A DNA stretch of 64,000 bases. Source: Escarpia spicata. Lineage: Eukaryota; Annelida; Polychaeta; Sabellida; Siboglinidae. Under the pieces are notes generated by a model. That model saw only the letters and a list, made by a program, of their open reading frames with translations, was not told the DNA's origin and searched no databases. Every line of letters starts with the position of its first letter. Positions within the stretch are counted from its first letter, which is position 1. The DNA lies in NCBI GenBank assembly GCA_963995525.1, contig OZ023217.1, positions 8,133,459 through 8,197,458 of the forward strand, in the 5' to 3' direction. A program made the position numbers and the translations under genes. Positions 1-12,344 of the stretch are shown here, piece after piece.

Positions 1-3000
1 TCCCCTTTATCTATCATTCTCCACTCCCCTCTATATGTCACTATCATGCTCCACTCCCCTCTATCTATCACTATCATTATCCACTCCCCTCTATATATTA
101 CTATCATTCTCCACTCCACTCTATCTATCACTATCATTATACACTCCCCTCTATCTATCACTATCATTCTCCCCCCCCTATATATATCATTATCATTCTC
201 TACTCCTCTCTATATATCAGTATCATTCTATACTCCCCTATATCTATCACTATCATTCTCCCCCCACCCCCTATATCTATCACTATTATTCTCCACTCCC
301 CTCTTTCTATCATTATCATTCTCCACTCCCCTTTATCTATCATTATCATTCTCCACTCCTATCTATATATCACTATCATTCTCCACTCCCCTCTATCTAT
401 CACTATCGTTCTCCACTCCCCTTTATCTATCATTATCATTATCCACTCCTCTCTATCTGTCACTATCATGCTCCACTCCCCTCTATCTATCATTATCATT
501 CTCCACTCCTCTCTACCTGTCACTATCATGCTCAACTCCCCTCTATATATAACTATCATTCTCCACTCCACTCTTTCTATCACTATCATTCTCCACTCCC
601 CTATATCTATCACTATTATTCTCCACTCCTCTCCATATGTCACTATCATTCTCCACTTCTCTCTTTCTATCACTATCATTCTCCCCTCCATCTATCACTA
701 TCATTCTCCCCTCCCCTTTACCTATCACTATAATTCTCCACTCCTCTATATTGTCACAATCATTCTCCACTCCCGTTTATCTATCATTATCATTCTCCAC
801 TCCCATCTATCTGTCACTATCATGCTCCACTCCCCTCTATCTATCATTCTCCACTCCCCTATATCTGTCACTATCATTCTCCACTCCCCTCTATATGTCA
901 CTATCATGCTCCACTCCCCTCTATCTATCATTATCATTCTCCACTCCACTCTATCTATCACTATCATTCTCTACTCCTCTCTATATATCACTATCATTCT
1001 ATACTCCCCTCTATCTATCACTATCATTCTCCACTCCCCTCTTTCTATCACTATCATTCTCCCCTCCATCTATCACTATCATTCTCCCCTCCCCTTTACC
1101 TATCACTATAATTCTCCACTCCTCTATATTGTCACAATCATTCTCCACTCCCGTTTATCTATCATTATCATTCTCCACTCCCATCTATCTGTCACTATCA
1201 TGCTCCACTCCCCTCTATCTATCATTCTCCACTCCCCTATATCTGTCACTATCATTCTCCACTCCCCTCTATATGTCACTATCATGCTCCACTCCCCTCT
1301 ACCTATCATTATTATTCTCCACTCCACTCTATCTATCACTATCATTCTCTACTCCTCTCTATATATCACTATCATTCTATACTCCCCTCTATCTATCACT
1401 ATCATTCTCCACCCACCCCCTATATCTATCACTATCATTCTCCACTACTCCCCTCTTTCTATCATTATCATTCTCCACTCCTCTTTATCTATCATTATCA
1501 TTCTCCACTCCTCTCTATATATCACTATCATTCTCCACTCCCCTCTATCTATCACTATCGTTCTCCACTCCCCTTTATCTATCATTATCATTCTCCGCTC
1601 CTCTCTATCTGTCGCTATCATTCTCCATTCCCCTCTATCTATCACTGTCATTCTCCACTCCCCTCTATCTGTCACTATCATTCTCCACTCCTCTCTACAT
1701 GTTACTATCATGCTCCACTCCACTCTATTTATCATTATCATTCTCCACTCCTCTCTACCTGTCACTATCATGCTCCACTCCCCTCTATATATCACTATCA
1801 TTCTCCACTCCCCTCTTTCTATCACTATCATTCTCCACTCCCATCTATCTATCACTCTTATTCTCCACTCCCCTATACCTATCACTATCATTCTCCACTC
1901 CTCTCCATATGTCACTATCATTCTCCACTCCTCTCTATCTATCACTATCATTCTCCACTCCCCTCTTTCTATCACTATCATTCTCCCCTCCATCTATCAC
2001 TATCATTCTCCACTCCAGTTTATCTTTCATTATCATTCTCCACTCCCATCTATATGTCACTATCATGCTCCACTCCCCTCTATCTATCACTATCATTATC
2101 CACTCCCCTCTATATATCACTATCATTCTCCACTCCACTCTATCTATCACTATCATTCTCCACTCCCCTCTATCTATCACTATCATTCTCCACTCCACTC
2201 TATCTATCACTCTCATTCTCCACTCCTCTCTATCTATCACTATCATTCTTCACTCCGCTCTATCTATCACTATCATTCTCCCCCCCCCTATATATATCAT
2301 TATCATTCTCTACTCCTCTCTATATATCAGTATCATTCTATACTCCCCTATATCTATCACTATCATTCTCCCCCCACCCCCTATATATATCACTATCATT
2401 CTCCACTCCCCTCTTTCTATCATTATCATTCTCCACTCCCCTTTATCTATCATTATCATTCTCCACTCCTCTCTGTCTGTCACTATCATTCTCCACTCCT
2501 CACTAAATGTCACTATCATGCTCCACTCCCCTCTATCTATCATTACCATTCTCCACTCCTCTCTACCTGTCACTATCATGCTCCACTCCCCTCTATATAT
2601 AACTATCATTCTCCACTCCACTCTTTCTATCATTCTCCACTCCCCTATATCTATCACTATTATTCTCCACTCCTCTCCATATGTCACTATCATTATCCAC
2701 TCCTCTCTATCTATCACTATCATTCTCCACTCCCCTCTTTCTATCACTATCATTCTCCCCTCCATCTATCACTATCATTCTCCCCTCCCCTTTACCTATC
2801 ACTATAATTCTCCACTCCTCTATATTGTCACAATCATTCTCCACTCCCGTTTATCTATCATTATCATTCTCCACTCCCATCTATCTGTTACTATCATGCT
2901 CCACTCCCCTCTATCTATCATTCTCCACTCCCCTATATCTGTCACTATCATTCTCCACTCCCCTCTATATGTCACTATCATGCTCCACTCCCCTCTATCT

Positions 3001-4680
3001 ATCATTATCATTCTCTACTCCACTCTATCTATCACTATCATTCTCTACTCCTCTCTATATATCACTATCATTCTATACTCCCCTCTATCTATCACTATCA
3101 TTCTCCACCCACCCCCTATATCTATCACTATCATTCTCCACTACTCCCCTCTTTCTATCATTATCATTCTCCACTCCTCTTTATCTATCATTATCATTCT
3201 CCACTCCTCTCTATATATCACTATCATTCTCCACTCCCCTCTATCTATCACTATCGTTCTCCACTCCCCTTTATCTATCATTATCATTCTCCACTCCTCT
3301 CTATCTGTCGCTACCATTCTCCATTCCCCTCTATCTATCACTCTCATTCTCCACTCCCCTCTATCTGTCACTATCATTCTCCACTCCTCTCTACATGTCA
3401 CTATCATGCTCCACTCCCCTCTATTGATCATTATAATTCTCCACTCCTCTCTACCTGTCACTATCATGCTCCACTCCCCTCTATATATCACTATCATTCT
3501 CCACTCCCCTCTTTCTATCACTATCATTCTCCACTCCCATCTATCTGTCACTATCATTCTCCACTCCTCTCTACATGTCACTATCATGCTCCACTCCCCT
3601 CTATTTATCATTATCATTCTCCACTCCTCTCTACCTGTCACTATCATGCTCCACTCCCCTCTATATATCACTATCATGCTCCACTCCCCTCTATCTATCA
3701 TTCTCCACTCCTCTCTACCTGTCACTACCATGCTCCACTCCCCTCTATATATCACTATCATTCTCCACTCCCCTCTTTCTATCACTCTCATTCTCCACTC
3801 CCATCTATCTATCACTCTTATTCTCCACCTCCTTATATCTATCACTATCATGCTCCACTCCCCTCTATCTATCACTATCATTATCCACTCCCCTCTATAT
3901 ATCACTATCATTCTCCACTCCACTCTATCTATCACTATCATTCTCCACCCCCCTCTATCTATCAATATAATTATATACTCCCCTCTATCTATCACTATCA
4001 TTCTCCACTCCACTCTATCTATCACTATCATTCTCTACTCCTCTCTATATATCACTATCATTCTATACTCCCCTCTATCTATCACTATCATTCTCCCCCC
4101 ACCCCCTATATCTATCACTATCATTCTCCACTCCCCTCTTTCTATCAGTATCATTCTCCACTCCCCTTTATCTATCATTATTATTCTCCACTCCTCTCTA
4201 TATATCACTATCATTCTCCACTCCCCTCTATCTATCACTATCGTTCTCCACTCCCCTTTATCTATCATTATCATTCTCCACTCCTCTCTATCTGTCACTA
4301 TCATTCTCCACTCCCCTCTATCTATCACTATCATTCTCCACTCCCCTCTATCTGTCACTATCATTCTCCACTCCTCTCTATATGTCACTATCATGCTCCA
4401 CTCCCCTCTATATATCACTATCATTCTCCACTCCCCTCTTTCTATCACTATCATTCTCCACTCCCATCTATCTATCACTCTTATTCTCCACTCCCCTATA
4501 TCTATCACTATCATTCTCCACTCACCTCTATCTATCATTATCATTCTCCATTCCTCTCTACCAATCATTATCATTCTCCCCTCTACCTATCACTATCATT
4601 CTCCACTCCCCTCTATCTATCACTAAAATTCTCCACTGCCCTCTATCTATCACTATCATTCTCCACTCCTCTCTCAATTG
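1..4680. repeat. 30-bp satellite array (about 155 copies)
   Basis: Almost perfect 30-bp periodicity. On the plus strand each unit is a CT-rich run built from 'ccactcccctctatctatca' and 'ctatcattct'. On the minus strand the unit reads as a ten-residue peptide, EWRMIVIDRG. Because 30 is a multiple of three, several frames stay open for hundreds of codons (one for more than 1,300), but these are repeat artefacts. Variants include tccatctatc, cccgtttatc and C-rich cccccacccc units. A higher-order pattern is visible: the variant block at 1059 recurs at 2755, an offset of 1,696 bp carried for at least 380 bp, and also at 681. The array continues off the left edge. Its right end runs in frame into a LINE 3' coding end. 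Confidence 0.97.
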
Positions 4681-4860
4681 CTCCAAATCTCTCTTTACAC
4701 AATCTTTCCACTCGAGGCTTGGTTGTTCTCGTCTCCTATTACATTCCACTTTTAGTGCATCTGCTTTCTTCGCTAACCGTTCTTCTCCCATTCGCTCCAC
4801 GTGTCCAGCCCATTTTAACCGAGTCTTCGCCAGCTTCTTCTTCACCTTTTAATACCAACG
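4558..4860 (-). pseudogene. 3' coding end of a non-LTR retrotransposon, grading into the satellite
   Basis: The minus strand encodes RLKWAGHVERMGEERLAKK, then WKDCVKRDLEQ, then REEWRMIVIDRGQWRILV. This is the usual C-terminus of LINE endonuclease/reverse-transcriptase proteins: a WAGHVxRM motif, then a WxDCVKRDL motif, then two tryptophans about ten residues apart around DR. No polymerase motifs lie upstream: on the minus strand the frame is closed near 4860 and a CTCA array follows. So only the last 60 to 90 codons survive. Downstream the frame passes without a stop into units of the 30-bp satellite. The family is not resolved; RTE-, CR1- and Jockey-type elements share this tail. Confidence 0.75.
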
Positions 4861-4945
4861 TCTTCCTTCACATTTTCTATTATTTGCCTGTCTATTCTTC
4901 GCTTTCGCCTTTCTTCTGATCCAGTTGTTTTGCAAACGTGTCTGT

Positions 4946-5285
4946 ACTCACTCACTCACTCACTCACTCACTCACTCACTCACTCACTCACTCACTCACT
5001 CACTCACTCACTCACTCACTCACTCACTCACTCACTCACTCACTCACTCACTCACTCACTCACTCACTCACTCACTCACTCACTCACTCACTCACTCACT
5101 CACTCACTCACTCACTCACTCACTCACTCACTCACTCACTCACTCACTCACTCACTCACTCACTCACTCACTCACTCACTCACTCACTCACTCACTCACT
5201 CACTCACTCACTCACTCACTCACTCACTCACTCACTCACTCACTCACTCACTCACTCACTCACTCACTCACTCACTCACTCACTC
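4946..5285. repeat. (CTCA)n microsatellite
   Basis: About 340 bp of an uninterrupted ACTC/CTCA tetranucleotide repeat. It is open in three frames as poly-(LTHS), which is not coding. It begins directly after the LINE remnant. Confidence 0.98.
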
Positions 5286-5392
5286 ATTCTCTCTCAATCA
5301 CTCAGTCACTCTCTCTCCCTCTCTCCCTCTCTCCCTCTCTCCCTCTCTCCCTCTCTCCCTCTCTCGCTCTCTCCCTCTCTCCCTCTCTCCAT
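5286..5392. repeat. (CTCTCC)n simple repeat
   Basis: A hexanucleotide ctctcc run that takes over from the CTCA array after a short transition with TCAATCACTCAGTCA. A single CTCGCT variant unit lies near 5363. Confidence 0.95.
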
Positions 5393-6369
5393 ATCTATTC
5401 ACATTAGAAGGTCTACACTGAAATCAGATAACATGTTTTGCTACAATGAACAATCACCCATCTGCATAGTCTACAACTGAGACAAACGGTGTATATAAAC
5501 ATACACGATTTAATGCTGTGCGCCTGCTTCAATTTGTCTCACCTCGACGGACGTTGAACGTCGCCAATATATGCAAGAAACACCCTATAAACAGTACCCA
5601 TTTATTTTATCGTAAAATATACACAACCACCGTTCCGTACGTATTCCGCAGTCAATGCGTAATTATTATTATTATCACCAACACCCATGCATACAAATAC
5701 AGCCCATGCATACGTATATTGCAATATCATATACGACATCATCACTATCTACCATCACAGCTGGCGTGTTTTATGATTCTCTTATCAAAATACGAAACAT
5801 CACGTCGATAGAAACGATGCTTATAATCGCTATCGTACTAATAGTCTTAACAAACGGGAGCGGTAGCGTTTTCACTGTTATGTCTTGTTATAAAACACGA
5901 AATCCACACCGCACGTTGACATTTATGTTCGCGGGTTCGCGATCGTCTCATATTTAGATTGTGCTTTATTGCAATACTCTGGATAACGCGAGCGATATCG
6001 GCCAAGGCTTGCACGAACGGGTGCATATTTATATGTTTATTGTTTTGAAGGATTCACAGACGTTCTTAACGTGCTGGACTCCATAACTACTGTTTACTGA
6101 CACATCTTGTCGGTTTTACCATCGATTTCTCAACATGAATTGAGCAATTTTTTATCATTAGCGACTACGTGGGCGAATTTGTTCCAATTAAAACATATCA
6201 AATTACCCCCTCGTGACGTTTGATTTTATCATGCAGTAATTAGTCTTTCCTTCCACAAACAATAACAAAAACTTGAACGAATATTGTACTTGGTTATTAC
6301 ATATCTTTGAAATATATAATATGCACCATTCCAAAGAGTTTTTTGTACGCACACGGTCGCCGCGCACGC
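5393..6369. other. unassigned sequence
   Basis: AT-rich single-copy-looking DNA. Open frames are short, with no recognisable protein motif, no terminal repeats and no tRNA-like boxes. I see nothing I can name here. Confidence 0.6.
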
Positions 6370-6616
<247 letters not shown>

Positions 6617-8099
6617 AGGGTTTTTCTCTGAATTTTTTTACTTTACGACGTCTAAACATCAAAATAGGGAGCGATGTTTCGAAAATATTTAAAAACAATT
6701 TTGCGAGCGGAATGCCTTCATGATAGTGATTCCAGTCTTGAGAACATTAAACTAAATAATAACAAACGAGGAACAGACCTCTGTTTGACACGACAGGACA
6801 TATACTGTTAAAGCTGCTGATATTTGCGTTTATCTTCTTTCGAACTACCTTTGAGAATGGAACCTCTTGACATGCTAGCACCTAGCTCGTTAGTGCAAAT
6901 GTTTTTTCTTAGTTTTGATGGAATCATCGAAGGGATTATAAATAAAATTCGGTTCGACCGAACGTTAAATTCAGCTTGTAAAAAGATGAAAAAGCGGCTA
7001 CGTGTGTTATGACGTAGGGAGTTATCGATCAAGCAATCAATGTCAGTTGGATGATTTGCTGACGAAAGAATGCACTCTTTTATTATGGGTGTTTCATAAA
7101 ACTATTCACACAGTAAACAAACAAATGTGAACCTCAACGAACTTGATTTAAGATGGGCGGAGACGAAGTGAAGGGGAGGTCTGATAAGTTCCCAGAGTAC
7201 AAGAACATTATGTGGTTTATGTTGGCTCAAACCACCACCACAAATACGTGTTTAGGACTTCTAGAAATCGTGTGCGAGGTAACATCTAAGCATCGATGTG
7301 CATTAATGCAGCTGGCACCCCTGCACATAACAATATATTTTCCTGACGATGCGCTGCGACGACAGGACCTCTAGTCACCAGTGCGTAATGCTGTATGTTT
7401 ACACGACTTTTGCGGACTGGTGCGACTTTCCATAAATACAACATTGTTACACCAAATACACATCGCCTGTCTGTGACTTAAACGTACGAGACTTGCGGGG
7501 TAACGCGAGTACGACAGCCATTGCATTGGTCGTTATGTCTGTAATTGTGTCCGCTTTTTGAGATGCGAATAAGCTTGCGGAATGACGGAATCCTGCGCTG
7601 ACTCTTGATAGTATGCGGTGCATTGCTTGAAGGGGCGTGGACAGAACTGGATGATGTCAAAGAAAGTCTCTCACTCAATCAATCGGTCAAGCAATCGCAC
7701 ACGCATACACGCGCGCACGTTCCTATCCATACACAAACACTTATTACGACATTCCGTGCACGCATCAGTACTGGCCAGTCGTACTTTCAATAGTTGCTTC
7801 ACAACAGTAAATTCCCAGCATGACTCTCCGCACGCATCGTATCCCGGTTACTCCGATATGCTCGTCGGAGGAACGATATTATTCCGGCGCCCGGAAACGT
7901 CGTTCTGTAAGAACACTCGGTTTGACTAAATTGTTACCAAATGGAATCGCTGACGTGGGACCTGTAAGTTTAAATTGTTTCTCTACAATACTCGGTGTTA
8001 CCGTGAAGGCGCAAGTTTGAAACATCGTTGCCATTACGCAAGCGCCTTTACAAAATATAAATTTCCCACACATTCACCACATTTACCACCGGTTTCCCA
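6617..8099. other. unassigned region downstream of the receptor gene
   Basis: This would be 3' flank or 3' UTR of the minus-strand receptor. The minus strand carries an AATAAA near 7080-7085, about 1 kb beyond the stop codon, but nothing links it to the gene. A pair of overlapping 60-75-codon frames on opposite strands lies at 6808-7032; I do not recognise either. No repeat family was identified. Confidence 0.5.
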
Positions 8100-8817
8100 T
8101 CACACTGTTGTAACTCTGCAGTTTTTGTTGGAATTGCCCATATAGAGGTTGACGCGCTTCGAGTAGAGTCTCCGTTGTCGGAACGCCGGCAGTCTGCGCA
8201 GGCGCAGTCGGTGGCGCCCCACTCGGCAACGACACGACCTAAGCACCTTTCTTATATCGCTCTTCAGTTGCGTCACTCCGCGCCGGTAAATGAGCGGATC
8301 GCTGGCGAACTTGAAGTAGGGGAGCAGATTCATGTAGTACAACATAGCCGTGTTGTTGGCCATATTATCGCTCAGCGCGTTCATCGTGACGACGTAGACA
8401 ATGCAGTAGGGGACGGTGAAGACCGTCATCGTCACGACCAACACGACGATCGACTGGAAAGTGCGCCGTTCGTAGTGCACGTCGTTCTGCCACGAGTGCA
8501 CGTTCGTCGACAGGCGGCGCTGTAGTTGTCGGATGATGACGTAGATGCTCAGGCATAGCGCAACGATCGTGACGTAGATGACCATGAGTAGGTCGACACA
8601 CACGTTCGCGCCGGTCGTCGTCAGCATTTCGATGTAGCGCATGCGCCCCCTCGAACATCCGGCCGACGCGCCGAACTGCACGAAGTAGGCGATAATAGGG
8701 AGGAGTGCGACGGTAGTGCACGTGAACCAAACGCCAACCAGCGCCACGCGTACCTTGGTCACCGTCACCAAATGGTCGTAACGCAAGGGTTGCGACACGG
8801 CCAGAAACTGGACGACA
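8100..8817 (-). CDS. class A GPCR, coding exon 3 (end of TM3 to C-terminus)
   Basis: The third coding exon opens at a splice acceptor reading cttgcag|TGTCGTCCAG on the minus strand. It needs two bases from the previous exon to complete a Ser codon, which matches exon 2. It encodes residues 157-395 of the modelled 395-residue protein. After TM3 comes AVSQPLRYDHLV, a class A second intracellular loop, then TM4 (about 181-202) and an extracellular loop 2 cysteine (C211). TM5 is at about 228-250. TM6 (278-300) has FTVPY, with Pro293 at 6.50 and Thr where Trp6.48 is usual. TM7 contains SDPLIY (Asp330-Pro331, Tyr334), then a basic tail with a palmitoylation-type CRC (352-354). The position expected for the DRY arginine is Gln160 (VVQF). 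The PLRYxxLVT stretch resembles adenosine/melanocortin-type receptors, but ligand and family are not determinable. The exon is GC-richer than its flanks, as expected for coding DNA. The stop is followed by AT-rich DNA. Confidence 0.88.
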
Positions 8818-9370
8818 CTGCAAGCGACAACACGAAACAATATTTAACAAGGCAGCATTTAACAAAATAATACAAATTATTTAAGGTACTCTGTTTGTTC
8901 CTACATATATTAGCATTTATTTATATATACTTCGAGTTATTAACATTTAACATTTATATATTGTTCTTGATACTGCAGCAACAATGTCCGATACGATTTT
9001 CATAATGCTCATTCGAAATTTTGGTAGGCGTAATGCAAATACTTGTTTTATTGATTTGATGGTAAGGACAGCAATTATCACAATTACAGTACTTTAAGCA
9101 TCAATCGTTCCCGTGCCCATTTAATATTATGTTGTTGCCAGTTACGGCATTGCAAGAAGCAGATAATTATTTCCTGATAAAACAGACATAACTCACGCTT
9201 GGCGCCCCTAATGACTGCTTTCGTGTGTTTTATTGCATCACCAATTAGTAGATGAGAGGCCAATAGTCCAAGGACGCGAATGAACGTAAAAAGAAGCAGG
9301 TGGACCTGGGCGCCTCGGAGGAGATGCATTTACGTAGGTCCAAAGTTAGCGTATCAATATGTGTAGATAC
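8818..9370 (-). other. receptor intron 2 (553 bp)
   Basis: Bounded on the minus strand by a donor CAG|gtatct at 9371/9370 and an acceptor ttgcag at 8823-8818. AT-rich, with no repeat recognised. Confidence 0.75.
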
Positions 9371-9450
9371 CTGAACCCAAGCAGCAAGACGGCGACGGCT
9401 ATCCCAAACACCATGTGGATGAGTTCGGCTGACAGCAATAGAAACATCAC
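9371..9450 (-). CDS. class A GPCR, coding exon 2 (TM3), 80 bp
   Basis: A microexon on the minus strand. Upstream is a branch-point-like ctaac about 20 bases before the acceptor gcttttag|GTGATG. The donor is GGTTCAG|gtatct. In phase 0 it encodes VMFLLLSAELIHMVFGIAVA plus VLLLGF (residues 131-156), a hydrophobic TM3 segment, and leaves two bases (AG) that join the T of exon 3 to make Ser157. The phase-0 start matches the exon 1 end. With this model Cys129 lies 31 residues before Gln160, six more than the usual Cys3.25-Arg3.50 spacing. So the exon edge, or the cysteine assignment, could be slightly off, but no alternative acceptor or donor nearby keeps the frame. Confidence 0.75.
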
Positions 9451-9742
9451 CTAAAAGCAACATCGTGTCTGTTAGGGACAGTGCCATAAGTTGGTAAGTC
9501 CTAAAATATTTATGCGTTTGTCATTGGTTCACCCACCCACACCAATAACCCATAAATGATGTGGCTCTCTGTGCGATCCAAAATGGGTGTCAAGTTGCAT
9601 TAATAAAATGTTTCCCTGTAGCGATATAATCTCAGGCATATGTAGTGACGACCAATTCTCGTTAGGTATTTAACGTATTTTATGACTGTGAATTTATGCG
9701 ACGCTTCCTTAGGGAACGATCGGTCATTCTACTGACGTGGTT

Positions 9743-9790
9743 GGAGTCAATCAATAATTCAATCAATCAATCAATCAATCAATATATCAA
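9743..9790. repeat. short (AATC)n repeat
   Basis: A run of tcaatcaatcaatcaatcaa in AT-rich DNA. The surrounding 9451-10185 shows nothing else nameable. Confidence 0.85.
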
Positions 9791-10185
9791 GGGCAACAAT
9801 GGAAACAAGTGCTTGCACTGTTTTTGTGTCATCCTTAGGTTATATACAGTGTATAATGTACTGTGTATTTATATTTTATGTATATATGCTTACATTTTTA
9901 TATTGAATCAATCAATCTTTAAAAACTATTTCTAAAACCAAACATAATTATTTTCAGTTATAACAAAATATAGCACATTGCTTAACATGTAAAAAATAAA
10001 CCGTAAATATATAAACAATAATGGGTTAAAATGGGATGAATGGATGTAGAAACGTGTTATATGGTTCACTCCCGAGCCGTAAAAATACGTCTAAATTATA
10101 AATCCGTCGCTATGACATTATTACACACATTGCCTATATTTTCACCATGGTACGTGTGTTTAGGACAAAAATGGACCAAGATTCA

Positions 10186-10625
10186 AGAAAATACGCTGGT
10201 CCACTGAGTGAATAGAACGGAGGCGTTGTTTCAACCTCCTACGCCGTGATTGTACAGACGGACGCTGGTCCACTGAGTGATTAGAACGGAGGCGTTGTTT
10301 CGTGCTACGCCGTGATTGTACAGACGGACGCTGGTCCACTGAGTGATTAGAACGGAGGCGTTGTTTCAACCTCCTACGCCGTGATTGTACAGACGGACGC
10401 TGGTCCACTGAGTGATTAGAACGGAGGCGTTGTTTCAACCTCCTACGCCGTGATTGTACAGACGGAAGCTGGTCCACTGAGTGATTAGAACGGAGGCGTT
10501 GTTTCAACCTCCTACGCCGTGATTGTACAGACGGACGCTGGTCCACTGAGTGATTAGAACGGAGGCGTTGTTTCGTGCTACGCCGTGATTGTACAGACGG
10601 ACGCTGGTCCACTGTACAGACGCCA
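10186..10625. repeat. 69/66-bp minisatellite, about 6 copies
   Basis: Units begin near cgctggtccactgagtgatt and end at the next gattgtacagacgg. Most units are 69 bp. Two lack three bases (cgtgctacg instead of caacctcctacg), so the minus frame stays open as 23- and 22-residue arginine-rich repeats (SVDQRPSVQSRR followed by RRLKQRLRSNH or STKQRLRSNH). An ORF of 167 codons results. It has no recognisable domain and I treat it as non-coding. Confidence 0.93.
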
Positions 10626-11265
10626 CCGCAAGCTTGGAAGACCACGTGTGACACGTGTGTCACGAAGCTACCTGCGGCGTCGTCACATTAATGGGATTAG
10701 AAGACGCCCGACATAAGATAGCACTAAGACTCCATTGGTCGTGCTGTTTTGTTTCTTGTATTTCCAAATTGGATTACGAATGCATTACCGGATCTTACAA
10801 ATATTCCTGATCCATCCAAATCAGTATTACTGACGTTCTTCTTTGAGCAATCGACAGACACAACAATGTTACTTTAACATTATATCTGAGGCCTAGTTCT
10901 AGTTGTATCCAGCGCTCGGTACCGTTCTTTTAACTGAGTAGTCTATGTATATTGTGGGTACAATTCGTTCAACTAGTGAGCCTTGTTTTAGAAAATTAGC
11001 GCCAAACCGACTGGCACCGAGGTTGGTCACTGCCAGAGTGCTTGTCGTCCTCGGTGGTTCTTTTAAGTCCCCAATTGAGACGGGATCGACTTTAGCGTAT
11101 CTCAGAGTCACATTTTCATTTTCCACTTCCCTTTGCTAGTTTACTTTAATTTAATTTATTATTGTTTTAATTTACTTTATTTACGTCGTTCTCATTTCCT
11201 TTCCCTGTGTGTCATGCAGATGCTAGCCTCAATATCGGTCCTCGATTTATGGTTTCTTTTTCTTC
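10626..11265. other. unassigned intronic sequence
   Basis: Between two minisatellites. Short frames on both strands (60-75 codons at 10899-11139), with no recognised motif. Confidence 0.5.
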
Positions 11266-11268
11266 CTA

Positions 11269-12234
11269 CGTCACGGTTCTTTCACTGCTGTCCCCACCAA
11301 CCGTCCCCACTCCCCTCTATCTTTCACTGCTGTCCCCACCAACCGTCCCCACTCCCCTCTATCTTTCACTGATGTCCCCACCAACTGTCCCCACTCCCCT
11401 CTATCTTTCACTGCTGTCCCCACCAACGGTCCCCACTCCGCTCTATCTTTCACTGCTGTCCCCACCAATTGTCCCCGCTCCCCCTTATCTTTCACTGCTG
11501 TCCCCACCAACGGTCCCCACTCCCCTCTATCTTTCACTGCTGTCCCCACCAATTGTCCCCACTCCCCCTTATCTTTCACTGATGTCCCAACCTACTGTCC
11601 CCACTCCCCTCTATCTTTCACTGCTGTCCCCACCAACTGTCCCCACTCCACCTTGTCTTTCACTGCTGTCCCCACCAACTGTCCCCACTCCCCCTTATCT
11701 TTCACTGCTGTCCCAACCAACTGTCCCCACTCCCCTCTATCTTTCACTGCTGTCCCCACCAATTGTCCCCACTCCCCCTTATCTTTCACTGCTGTCCCCA
11801 CCAACGGTCCCCACTCCCCTCTATCTTTCACTGCTGTCCCCACCAATTGTCCCCACTCCCCCTTATCTTTCACTGCTGTCCCCACCAACTGTCCCCACTC
11901 CCCTCTATCTTTCACTGCTGTCCCCACCAATTGTCCCCACTCCCCCTTCTCTTTCACTGCTGTCCCAACCAACTGTCCCCACTCCCCTCTATCTTTCACT
12001 GCTGTCCCCACCAACCGTCCCCACTCCCCTCTATCTTTCACTGCTGTCCCCACCAACTGTCCCCACTCCCCTCTATCGTTCACTGATGTCCCCACCAACT
12101 GTCCCCACTCCCCTCTATCTTTCACTGCTGTCCCCACCAACTGTCCCCACTCCCCTCTATATTTCACTACTGTCCCCACCAACGGTCCCCACTCCACTCT
12201 ATCTTTCATTGCAGTCCCCACCAACTGTTGTTAA
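11269..12234. repeat. 42-bp minisatellite, about 23 copies
   Basis: The plus-strand unit is ctatctttcactgctgtccc, then accaaytgtccccactcccc; positions 20, 22 and 32 vary. The minus frame reads DRGEWGQLVGTAVK, a 14-residue peptide repeat. The core agatagaggggagtgg (minus strand) is identical to the core of the 30-bp array at 1-4680. Long open frames in three phases are artefacts of the 42-bp period. Confidence 0.96.
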
Positions 12235-12344
12235 TTTGTAATATTGTTAAATTGTGTTAAATACACGTTAATTCCAGACGGAATCCGACTCACAGAAACA
12301 ATCTAAAAACTAGTTAATAAAACATCGTTTTTTTAGTTGTATCA

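Noticed and set aside
35..4626. Very long open frames (up to about 1,329 codons) in the 30-bp array
   Set aside because: The period is a multiple of three, so several frames on both strands stay open at once. No start context, domain or codon structure supports coding.
4946..5285. CTCA run as telomeric repeat
   Set aside because: The tetranucleotide is not a known telomere motif and the array is internal, flanked by a LINE and CTCTCC repeats.
8175..8525. 116-codon plus-strand frame opposite the receptor
   Set aside because: It mirrors the GC-rich coding exon on the other strand and has no motif.
10160..10663. Arg-rich 167-codon frame as a protamine-like protein
   Set aside because: It is the product of 69/66-bp repeat units. 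The 3-bp difference keeps frame by chance, and the frame extends past the array without any domain.
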